This document shows, one piece after another, positions 42,717 to 50,276 of a stretch of 64,000 nt of DNA (its first letter is position 1; each line of letters opens with the position of its first letter). A program made the position numbers and the translations under genes. Below the pieces are notes generated by a model. The model did no database searches and was not told where the DNA came from. It saw nothing but the letters and a program-made list of their open reading frames with translations. The stretch lies in contig CALOBC010000061.1 in assembly GCA_942491145.1 (NCBI GenBank), positions 119,435 to 183,434 on the forward strand, in the 5' to 3' direction. The stretch comes from CAXQUZ01 sp942491145. Its GTDB lineage: Bacteria > Myxococcota_A > UBA796 > UBA2385.

Positions 42717-44018
42717 TCAGCGTGGCCGCAGCTCCGGCCCGGCGTCGCCAATGGGCCAGCACACCCGAAACCAGCACCCGCCGCCAGCCCGGTCCTGCAG
42801 GTCGATGGTGCCGCCGTGGCGCTCCACGACGGTCTGGGCCAGCGCGAGCCCCAACCCGGTGCCGTCCGCCGCCGTGGCCCCCCGCCGGAACAACCGAAAC
42901 ACCGCCTCGTGCATGGCGGGCTCGATGCCCGGACCGTCATCGTCCACGTCGATAATGACGTGGTCACCGATGTTCTCACCGCCCCCATCGCCGCGGGAGA
43001 GCCGAACCCAGACCGAGCCCTGCGCGGGCTGGTGGTGGTGCTTCACGGCGTTGGAGACCAAGTTGCGGACGACCGTCTCCAGCGGGGCCGCCTCCACCAA
43101 CACCCGCATTGTCACGGCGTCTACGTGCAGCGCGGGCCCGCTTGGGGTCTGGCCGATGCGCGCCGCCCGAGCCACCAGTCCGTGCACATCGACGGCTTCG
43201 GTGGGGTGGTGGGACCAGGCATCGCGGCAGTAGGCCAGCAGGTCTTCGGTCAGCGCGCGCAGGTCCACGGTGCGTCGCCACGCCATCGGCACCAGCGCTG
43301 GGGCTTCTTCCAAAACCCCCGCTTCCAGCTCGAGTGTGACCAGCTCCAGCGCCATCTCGATGTTGCGCAGCGGACCGCGGAGGTCGTGGGACATCGCCAT
43401 CGCCAGCCGCTGCAGCTCCCGGGCGGTGGTCTCGGCGGCTTGCAGGCGTGCAGCGCCCGTGGGGCCATCCATCGCCGAGGGAGCACCACACCCCAAAACA
43501 CCCTTGACTGGGCCATTCTCAACAACATCAACCCCAGCCTGACCGGCCCCCTGCGCATGCTTCAGGCGCTCGTTTTCGGCTTGCAGGCGGGCAAGCGACA
43601 GCCTCAGTTGCTGGTTTTCGGTGATCAGCTTGGCACGGCTTGGCCCACCGGCACCAGCCAGCCCGTGGGGAACCGCCGGCCAGAGCACCAACACAGCGAG
43701 GACCGACACCCCCGCGGTCACAAGCTTCACCAGACCTTCCATCCAGTGGTGGCCGGGCTGGGGGACGAGCACGAGCTGGGCGGCGTCGATGAAGTGAGCG
43801 GCGGCGCACAGCAGCACAAAGCCCACCAACGCCGCCACAAGAGCGGGCAGCGGACCGTCGCGGCGTTGGTGCACAACCCAACCCAACACGGCGGCGATGG
43901 CGACACACGCCAGACCAATGCCAATGTCGGCGCCCACCATCACCCACATCAGGGGCGAAGACTCTCCGTCGCCCTGGGGCATGAACGGGGCGGCGTCCGA
44001 CGGTCCCCAGAAGTCCAT
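42717..44018 (-). CDS. Sensor histidine kinase with ethylene-receptor-like membrane domain
   Basis: The 433-residue kinase begins with three or four membrane segments. The second contains FVLLCAAAHFIDA: Cys71 and His75 lie four residues apart like the copper-binding Cys and His of plant ETR1 (VLCGATHLI). An Asp (Asp31, VGADIGIG) is placed like the ETR1 Asp, and a third segment KLVTAGVSVLAVLVLWPAVP also fits. A short coiled coil (ENQQLRLSLARLQAENERL) follows, then HisKA with the phospho-acceptor in MSHDLRGPLRN and a HATPase_c domain (NLVSNAVKHH, DDDGPGI, GTGLGLAL). The ligand is not known. It converges on the helicase gene. Confidence 0.9.
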   Translation of the reverse strand: MDFWGPSDAAPFMPQGDGESSPLMWVMVGADIGIGLACVAIAAVLGWVVHQRRDGPLPALVAALVGFVLLCAAAHFIDAAQLVLVPQPGHHWMEGLVKLVTAGVSVLAVLVLWPAVPHGLAGAGGPSRAKLITENQQLRLSLARLQAENERLKHAQGAGQAGVDVVENGPVKGVLGCGAPSAMDGPTGAARLQAAETTARELQRLAMAMSHDLRGPLRNIEMALELVTLELEAGVLEEAPALVPMAWRRTVDLRALTEDLLAYCRDAWSHHPTEAVDVHGLVARAARIGQTPSGPALHVDAVTMRVLVEAAPLETVVRNLVSNAVKHHHQPAQGSVWVRLSRGDGGGENIGDHVIIDVDDDGPGIEPAMHEAVFRLFRRGATAADGTGLGLALAQTVVERHGGTIDLQDRAGGGCWFRVCWPIGDAGPELRPR

Positions 44019-44137
44019 GGCACCCTCGCGAAGGCGACGACTGCGGTCTCCACCACAGGCCTGCGGCGATGCACCGGACCCCTACGTTAGCGCACACCAC
44101 TCAAGATGTGCAGACTCACAATTTTGGGTGCTGCCGC

Positions 44138-46783
44138 TCAAGGTTGCGCAGTGCGACGGCGGCGCAGACCCACTAGCGCCACAAGCCCCGCCAACCAACC
44201 CAACCCACCCCGACTCGACCCACCCACCGAGCATCCCCCATCGTCGTCTTTGGTGGCCGACTCCCCCTCGGCGCCCTGATCATCGGCCCCATCGCAGTCT
44301 TGATCGATCCCATCGCCCGCCACCTCGGTCGCGGCCGGGTTCACCGTCGCGTCGGTGTCGTCACAGTCCGTGGCGTCATCTGTTGTGCCTTCCGGCGCAA
44401 TGCATGCAACACCGCCTGTGTCGGGGTCACCAAAGCCGTCGTCGTCCCCATCGGTGTACCAAGTGCCCGCATCGGCGGCGTCATTGTCGACAGTGCCGTC
44501 ACAGTCATTGTCGACGTCGTCGCAGACCTCAGTGCCGTCCGGGTTCACCGTTGCATCGCTGTCGTCGCAGTCCCCGGTCGGGTCGCTGGGCAAGCCCTCG
44601 CCCACGTCATCACAGTCCAGATCGGCCGACAGCACCGTCGTGAGCCCATCGGTGTGGCCATCGTCGTCGCCGTCGGCGTAGCAGACCTCGGCGCCATCAC
44701 AGTCTTGGTCCACCCCGTCGCCCACCACCTCGGCAGCACCGGGATGCACGCCTGCGTCGCTGTCATCGCAGTCGGCATCGGCGCAGTGGCCATCGCCGTC
44801 GTCGTCCACCCGGCAGCCCCCCCGCAACACATAGGCCGCCCCCGCCCCGGCCCCGAAGGTCCCGTCTCGGTAGGCGCCCACCACAAGGTCGTCAAAGCCG
44901 TCACCGTCGACATCTCCGGCGCTGGCGACCGCGGCGCCAAAGTTGTCACTCGGCGCACCCAAGGGGGTGGTCAAGATGGACTCAGCGGCGGCCGACAGCC
45001 CCGTGGCGCTGCCAAAGTACACATAGGCGGACCCATCCAGCAGGTCCCCGCCCACGACGAGATCACTGTATCCATCACCATCTACGTCCCCTGCAGCGCT
45101 CAGGGAAGAGCCAAACTCCTGGCCGTCCACGCCGTCCGACGCAACGATCTTGAGCTCCGAGGCGCCCGAGATCCCGCTGGCCCCCCCGGTGTAGACATAG
45201 ACCGCCCCCGCACGAGGGCCGTTGTCGATGTCCCAGATCGCGCTGACCGCGATGTCGTCGTATCCATCGCCATTGACGTCACCCGCGCCCGTGACCGCGT
45301 CGCCAAAGTAGTGGGACGAGGTGCCATCCGATGCGACCAGCTTGAGCGCCGCAGACGAGGCCAGCCCGCTGGCGCTGCCGTAGAAGACATAGGCCGCGCC
45401 GCCCACAACCCCGGCGGTGTTGTCGCCGATAGCACCGACCACAAGGTCACCGTAGCCATCACCATTCACGTCGCCCGCGGCCGAGACCGACGACCCGAAC
45501 AAGGCATTGTCCGCCGCATCCGACGCCCGGAGCTTGGCCACCGCCGCCGAGGAGACCCCGCTGGCGCTGCCGGCGTACACATAGACCGCCCCTTTGTGTT
45601 GGCCGTCCCCACGGGCGCCCACAGCCAGGTCGTCAAAGCCGTCACCATCGAGATCTCCGGCCCCGGCAACCGACCACCCAAACTGCTGAAAGCTGGCGCT
45701 GTCCGAGGGCACAAGCTTCACTTCAGAGCTCGGGGAGACCCCCGTGGCCGCGCCGAAGAAGACATAGGCCGAGCCCGACAGCTCACCGTTGTCGTCGTCC
45801 CAGTGTGAGGCCGTCACGAGGTCGTCGTAGCCATCGGAATTCAGGTCTCCGGCGCCCGCGACGGTGATCCCAAAGTAGCCCCCTGATCGGCTGTCGGAGG
45901 CGGTGAGCTTGGTCTCTGCGGCTGCCGAGATGCCGGTGGCGCTGCCATAGTAGACATACACGGAGCCGGAGTCGCCGGGAGCGCCCACTGCCACGTCATC
46001 ATAGCCGTCACCGTTGACGTCCCCTGCCCCGGTGACCGCATAGCCAAAGCCCTCGTCGGCCGCGGCATCCGAGGCGGTGAGTCGCGTCGTGTCTTCCAGC
46101 GCCAGCGAGGGGTCGATGGTGACCGGCCAAGCGGCCCCCCGGGTGTCGACCGAGACGATGAGTTCGCCGCTGTCATCGAGCAACTGGGCATCGAGCCACC
46201 GGCCGTCGGCGTCCCATGCCACGAGCCCTTCGTAGCGCCACAGCCGGCCCGTCGAGCCGACCAGTGTTGCGCCTTGTCCTCCGGCGTCCACCGAGTGCAA
46301 GGCACCGATCGGAAACCCCACCCGCAAGCGCACCGCATCGCCGGTCGGCCCATCGAGGGTCCACCCCTGGTGCACACCATCGGGGGCGCTGGTCCACCAC
46401 TCGGTGAGGCCATCACAGCGCAGCTCGGCGGCCGGGGCACAGCGCGCACCGACCCGCTCACTCGTGGGCGCACAATCCCCGACAATGGCCTGATGGGGCT
46501 CAAGCTCAACGCCGTTGACCGACACGGTGCGCAGTGCCAGCTCGTCATCCCCCGCCCATGCGACGAGCCCGTCTGCGGTCAGCTCGGCGTGCAGGACGCC
46601 CGGAATGTGGGCGGCAAGAACGCCCGGCTGGACTTGCTCAAACTGGCGGCGGTCGGCCTGGACCCAATCGAGCAACATTGACGCAGAAGCTGCGGAGGAC
46701 GGGGCCGCAACGGTCGGCGCAGCGACGGCCACACACCCAACCATGGACATCGAGGGCAAGAGCAGGAGGGTCCGTGGCGACAT
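44138..46783 (-). CDS. FG-GAP repeat / MopE-like surface protein with MYXO-CTERM tail
   Basis: The 881-residue product starts at ATG 46783 with a signal peptide. After an N-terminal region of about 230 residues come about seven FG-GAP (integrin-alpha-like) repeats with the calcium-loop motif DVNGDGYDD or DLDGDGFDD, predicting a beta-propeller. Then come Cys/Asp-rich repeats of the MopE type (DCDDSDATVNP, DNDCDG). A C-terminal GGCSVGGSS motif, a hydrophobic stretch LGWLAGLVALVGL and an Arg cluster follow. This tail fits the MYXO-CTERM cell-surface sorting signal. The protein is likely exported and anchored. The Cys/Asp repeats may bind metal. Confidence 0.9.
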   Translation of the reverse strand: MSPRTLLLLPSMSMVGCVAVAAPTVAAPSSAASASMLLDWVQADRRQFEQVQPGVLAAHIPGVLHAELTADGLVAWAGDDELALRTVSVNGVELEPHQAIVGDCAPTSERVGARCAPAAELRCDGLTEWWTSAPDGVHQGWTLDGPTGDAVRLRVGFPIGALHSVDAGGQGATLVGSTGRLWRYEGLVAWDADGRWLDAQLLDDSGELIVSVDTRGAAWPVTIDPSLALEDTTRLTASDAAADEGFGYAVTGAGDVNGDGYDDVAVGAPGDSGSVYVYYGSATGISAAAETKLTASDSRSGGYFGITVAGAGDLNSDGYDDLVTASHWDDDNGELSGSAYVFFGAATGVSPSSEVKLVPSDSASFQQFGWSVAGAGDLDGDGFDDLAVGARGDGQHKGAVYVYAGSASGVSSAAVAKLRASDAADNALFGSSVSAAGDVNGDGYGDLVVGAIGDNTAGVVGGAAYVFYGSASGLASSAALKLVASDGTSSHYFGDAVTGAGDVNGDGYDDIAVSAIWDIDNGPRAGAVYVYTGGASGISGASELKIVASDGVDGQEFGSSLSAAGDVDGDGYSDLVVGGDLLDGSAYVYFGSATGLSAAAESILTTPLGAPSDNFGAAVASAGDVDGDGFDDLVVGAYRDGTFGAGAGAAYVLRGGCRVDDDGDGHCADADCDDSDAGVHPGAAEVVGDGVDQDCDGAEVCYADGDDDGHTDGLTTVLSADLDCDDVGEGLPSDPTGDCDDSDATVNPDGTEVCDDVDNDCDGTVDNDAADAGTWYTDGDDDGFGDPDTGGVACIAPEGTTDDATDCDDTDATVNPAATEVAGDGIDQDCDGADDQGAEGESATKDDDGGCSVGGSSRGGLGWLAGLVALVGLRRRRTAQP

Positions 46784-46900
46784 GCAGCAGTCCAGGGGTC
46801 CGGGAGGGTCCGCCAGCGCACCATGGAGCACACGTGCCGGATGGCAATCCTGGCCCGCTCTGGCTGCACTGGAAATTGCAGAGCTGCTCAGGACCGCAGC

Positions 46901-47500
46901 TCAGTCCCCCGTGAGCTGGAGCAGCAGCGTGCCCCCGCTGTCTTCCAAAGAAAAGGTGTGGGCCAGCGAAGGGTCGATGGTGAGGGACTCCGGGGCCACA
47001 TCCGGCTCGAGCTGGTCCGCCACGGTCAACGACAGCCACAGCGCGAGATCGCTTGCGGGCACGTCGTTCAGGCTCATCTGGGGCGGGGCACCATCCACAG
47101 CGGCCACCCGCGCGCCGTCGACAAAGCGGAAGGTCTGGCTGTCGTCCCAGACCACCGTTTCGACCGATGCAAAGCCACTTCCGCGCACACTGCCGTCGGC
47201 CCAGTCCAGCTCGAACAGGGCGTCACCCCCGTGGGGGAAGGTCCCGTAGCCGTCGAAGGAGTCTCCGTCGGCGATGCAGGGCTTCCACCCAAAGCGACCT
47301 GTCACAGGGGTCTCTCGGTCAGCGTCGCCCAAGCCCAGCGGGATGCCCGAGATGGTCACCATCTCACCGACAAACTCCACGATGGCCAGCTCGCAGTCGG
47401 CAGGATCGTCCACCCCAGAGTCGGGATCCACCTTGAAGCCCGACTGGGCCGGCCCCGGCGTGCAGCCCACCAACACGACGACTCCCAGCAGCGCTCTCAT
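46901..47500 (-). CDS. Lipoprotein of unknown function
   Basis: The 199-residue product has a short signal sequence with lipobox LVGC (Cys13). The mature part is acidic and beta-rich (FGWKPCIADGDSFDGYG, DALFELDWADGSVRG), and I recognise no domain. The start codon overlaps the stop of the EamA gene by four bases (ATGA), so it is the last gene of the trxA-EamA-lipoprotein operon. A link to the transporter or to thioredoxin is possible only by context. Confidence 0.8.
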   Translation of the reverse strand: MRALLGVVVLVGCTPGPAQSGFKVDPDSGVDDPADCELAIVEFVGEMVTISGIPLGLGDADRETPVTGRFGWKPCIADGDSFDGYGTFPHGGDALFELDWADGSVRGSGFASVETVVWDDSQTFRFVDGARVAAVDGAPPQMSLNDVPASDLALWLSLTVADQLEPDVAPESLTIDPSLAHTFSLEDSGGTLLLQLTGD

Positions 47501-48390
47501 CGCTCCTCCATCAGCACAAGGGCCAGGGCGGCAGCGAGCAGCAACCCTCCGCCCAGCAGTACTTCGGCCCCCGGCGGAGTGCCAAACGCGACGATGTCCA
47601 CCACCACGGCGAACAGCGGGGCGGCGTGGCTGGCGGCAGCAACCGGTGCGGCGCGGTCGAGCTGGTAGGCCCGGCTCATCAGGTTCTGCCCGAGTGTGGC
47701 GCCCAGCCCCACCGCCAAAATCCACGGCAACAACTCGAGAGACGGCAAGGCGGGCAGCGCACCCTGCTGAACCACGAGAATGGCCGCTGCCACGGCACTC
47801 ACGAACAGTTGAAACCAAAAGACCACCGTGCGGGAGTCTTCGGTCGCGCCGAGTCGACGCAGGCACAGATGGGCCAGCCCCGCCGTGACCACCGCGCCCA
47901 ACGCCCACAGCCCCGCGCGGTTGCCCAGCGCGAGGGACGGCCCCAAGAGCAGCGCACAGCCAGCAATGCCGACAATGCTGACCAGCCAGATGCGCCGGTC
48001 GCTGCGCTCAGCATCGCCCAACAACAGCGGCGCCACCGCGGCCAGGAAGACGGGCTGCAAGCGACCGATCAGGGTGAGATCAGCGATGGCCAGGCCCTTC
48101 GCGGCCGTGAAGTAGCAGTACATCGCGAGGAAGCCGAAGCTCACCCGCGCGCCCATCCAGCCGCGGTTCCGGATGCCCCAGCGCCCCTTGGGCACGAGCA
48201 TGGCACACAGCGGCACACTGATGAGCCCTCGCCAACACACCACCTCCAAGGTCGACATCTCGGCGCGGGCGACCTTCACGGCGCTGACCATCAGCGTGAA
48301 CGCCAACGCGGCCGCAAGCATGAGCAGCGGGCCGAGGCGCAAGCCCCACACCCTCGCCGGCGCAGGCTCAGCAGCCCCCGAGGGGGTCAC
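47497..48390 (-). CDS. EamA/DMT-family transporter
   Basis: The 297-residue product has about ten hydrophobic segments in two similar halves, the EamA layout. The first half has STLEVVCWRGLISVPLCAM and FGFLAMYCYFTAAKGLAIADL; the second has the related PWILAVGLGATLGQNLMSRAY. It should export or exchange a small metabolite across the inner membrane. GTG 48390 overlaps the thioredoxin stop (GTGA). The substrate is unknown. Confidence 0.9.
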   Translation of the reverse strand: MTPSGAAEPAPARVWGLRLGPLLMLAAALAFTLMVSAVKVARAEMSTLEVVCWRGLISVPLCAMLVPKGRWGIRNRGWMGARVSFGFLAMYCYFTAAKGLAIADLTLIGRLQPVFLAAVAPLLLGDAERSDRRIWLVSIVGIAGCALLLGPSLALGNRAGLWALGAVVTAGLAHLCLRRLGATEDSRTVVFWFQLFVSAVAAAILVVQQGALPALPSLELLPWILAVGLGATLGQNLMSRAYQLDRAAPVAAASHAAPLFAVVVDIVAFGTPPGAEVLLGGGLLLAAALALVLMEER

Positions 48391-48716
48391 CCGGCCACAT
48401 GGTCCTCGAACAGCTTCTCGACCGCCGCACGCCCGCTGAAGCCGGCTTGCACATGGACGATCTCTCCACCCTTCACGATGGCCAGCGTCGGGATGGAGCG
48501 CACCCCGAAGGCTTGGGACAGCACTCCCTGTTCGTCGACATTGACCTTGCCCACGAGCATGCGTCCGGCGTAGGTCTCGGCCAGCTCGTCGAGCAGGGGG
48601 GCGATGGCCTTGCACGGGCCGCACCACGTCGCCCAGAAGTCGAGGAGGACCGGCACATCGGCGCCGACGACCTGACTCTGAAAATTCTCGACAGTGACCG
48701 TGAACGGTGCGGACAT
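48387..48716 (-). CDS. trxA: Thioredoxin
   Basis: The 109-residue product is a standard thioredoxin, with the active site ATWCGPCKAI, the cis-Pro loop SIPTLAI and normal length. It reduces protein disulfides in the cytoplasm. It is coupled to the EamA transporter gene downstream and divergent from the 48932 gene; the 215-base gap between them should hold promoters for both. Confidence 0.96.
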   Translation of the reverse strand: MSAPFTVTVENFQSQVVGADVPVLLDFWATWCGPCKAIAPLLDELAETYAGRMLVGKVNVDEQGVLSQAFGVRSIPTLAIVKGGEIVHVQAGFSGRAAVEKLFEDHVAG

Positions 48717-48931
48717 GGGAACTCCGGGTCGGGAGCGGGCACGTAGCACACCCAAGGCCCCGGTCGAGGCCGGAGCCCCCGCGACCTGGGGCGTGCCGCC
48801 GCTCGGGGTGGGGTGCGCACACCGTTCCCGTCGACCTCCCCAACCGAGGACCGAGATCCCTCATCGGCGGCATCAGGCCGTTAGCTGACCCTGCACAGCC
48901 CGACCGGCTCGCCCACGCCCAGGGAGTCCCC

Positions 48932-49309
48932 ATGCCGACGCCCCCTCCGACGGACCTGCCCTCCCGGGAACGCCAAGCCGAAGAAGACTTTGTGGCGCAG
49001 TGGCGCGACGCTGAAGACCCGGACGGCCTCGACATCGCGGTGGAGGCGGCGATCGAGGCCCGGCGCCCGATGCTCGCCGCCCGCTTGGTGGGGCTGCTGC
49101 CCGAGCACGACGACGAAGAACCGGCGATTCGCCGGGCGAGGTCGGCTGCCACGATGCTGCTTCGGAGCGGGACCGCCCCTGACCCGCTGCTGCTCGAAGA
49201 ATTCCTGCTGGAGTGGCGCCGCAGCCGCAAGAGCTTCATGGACCGGGCACGACGCCGGCAACGCACCCGGGCCGGCCAGCCGCGCCCCCGGCAGCCCCGG
49301 CGTCGTTAG
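48932..49309 (+). CDS. Small hypothetical protein upstream of the XPD-like helicase
   Basis: The 125-residue product starts at ATG 48932 with AGGGAG upstream. The N-terminal 90 residues look helical (ERQAEEDFVAQWRDAEDP, ARLVGLLPEHDDEEPA, LLEEFLLEWRRSRKSFMDRA). The C-terminus is a run of Arg/Pro/Gln, typical of a nucleic-acid-contacting tail. I do not recognise the family. It is the first gene of a three-gene operon with a 305-residue unknown protein and the nuclease-helicase, so it could be an accessory DNA-binding component. Confidence 0.6.
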   Translation: MPTPPPTDLPSRERQAEEDFVAQWRDAEDPDGLDIAVEAAIEARRPMLAARLVGLLPEHDDEEPAIRRARSAATMLLRSGTAPDPLLLEEFLLEWRRSRKSFMDRARRRQRTRAGQPRPRQPRRR

Positions 49310-49355
49310 TTGCTCCGACCGCCGCCGTCCCCTCCCCTTCGGTGTGGAAGTCCCG

Positions 49356-50273
49356 ATGCCCGACCCTGTCGATCTGCGCAGCCAGCTCCCCGCCCTGACC
49401 CTTGAGGTGCGCCGAGAGGGCCGCTTGGTGGGTCGGTGGGCGCTCGACGAAGGCCCGCTGGAGATGAGCATTCGTGATGGTCGCACGGGTGCCGCGCTGG
49501 CGAGCTTCACGGCCCGTGCTGGCGAGGTGGTGCCCGAGCCCGAGGTGGCGCCCGCCAGCGCCGCTGCCACACTGCCCGAAGGCGACGTGGACGAGGTGGT
49601 GGTGGACCAGCTGGAGCGCACCAGCGGCGACGACCTGACCATGCCCTTCCCCGACGCAACCGCCACGGGGGCGTCCTCGTCGCTGCCCGACCCCGAGACC
49701 GAAGAGGCCGCCCAGCCCCGGTCCTTGTCCCAGTCCCGCCGCCGCCGGGGTCCGGCGCTCGTCCGCAACCTCGCAAAGCTGGCCGACGCCCCGCCCCTGG
49801 GTCCCCTCGACGAAGAGACCTTCCACGACGAACAGTTCGACCTGAACGGCATGCTGGACGAAGATCGCGAGATCTCCCGCACCGCACCCTCCGGGCTCAC
49901 CGATGCCCTCATCGCGGTGGTCCCCGAGGCCACCGTGGGCGCCCACCTCGAGCCGGAGCTCATCGTGCGGCCGGCGGAGGTCTGGATTCGCCGGGCCAAC
50001 AGCTGGCGGTCCGCCGGGCAGCTGCTCCCCGGGCGCAAAGCCAGCTCTCGGGGAGGATGGGTGGAGCTGCGCCTCGACGGCACCCTCGCCGTGGACTGTG
50101 GGCCCGAGCTGGTCGGCACCGCCACCCTCCCCGACGGCCGCACCATCGAGCTGGACGGACGCCTGGGCCTCCAGCCCTTGTCCGCGGGCGCCTCCGTCAT
50201 CATCCGCAGCGCCGACCACGGCATCTATGTGCGGTCCGAGCTGCCCGAGCGCACCTCCAGCTTTCGGTCCTAA
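49356..50273 (+). CDS. Hypothetical protein, second gene of the nuclease-helicase operon
   Basis: The 305-residue product has an N-terminal beta-like domain of about 55 residues (LTLEVRREGRLVGRW, SIRDGRTGAALASFTAR). An acidic linker follows, then a second structured region with PALVRNLAKLADAPPL and a beta-rich C-terminus (AEVWIRRANSWRSAG, ELRLDGTLAVDCGPEL). There is no signal peptide. I do not recognise it. It sits 46 bases after the previous gene and three bases before the helicase start, so the three genes are almost certainly co-expressed. Confidence 0.7.
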   Translation: MPDPVDLRSQLPALTLEVRREGRLVGRWALDEGPLEMSIRDGRTGAALASFTARAGEVVPEPEVAPASAAATLPEGDVDEVVVDQLERTSGDDLTMPFPDATATGASSSLPDPETEEAAQPRSLSQSRRRRGPALVRNLAKLADAPPLGPLDEETFHDEQFDLNGMLDEDREISRTAPSGLTDALIAVVPEATVGAHLEPELIVRPAEVWIRRANSWRSAGQLLPGRKASSRGGWVELRLDGTLAVDCGPELVGTATLPDGRTIELDGRLGLQPLSAGASVIIRSADHGIYVRSELPERTSSFRS

Positions 50274-50276
50274 AGG

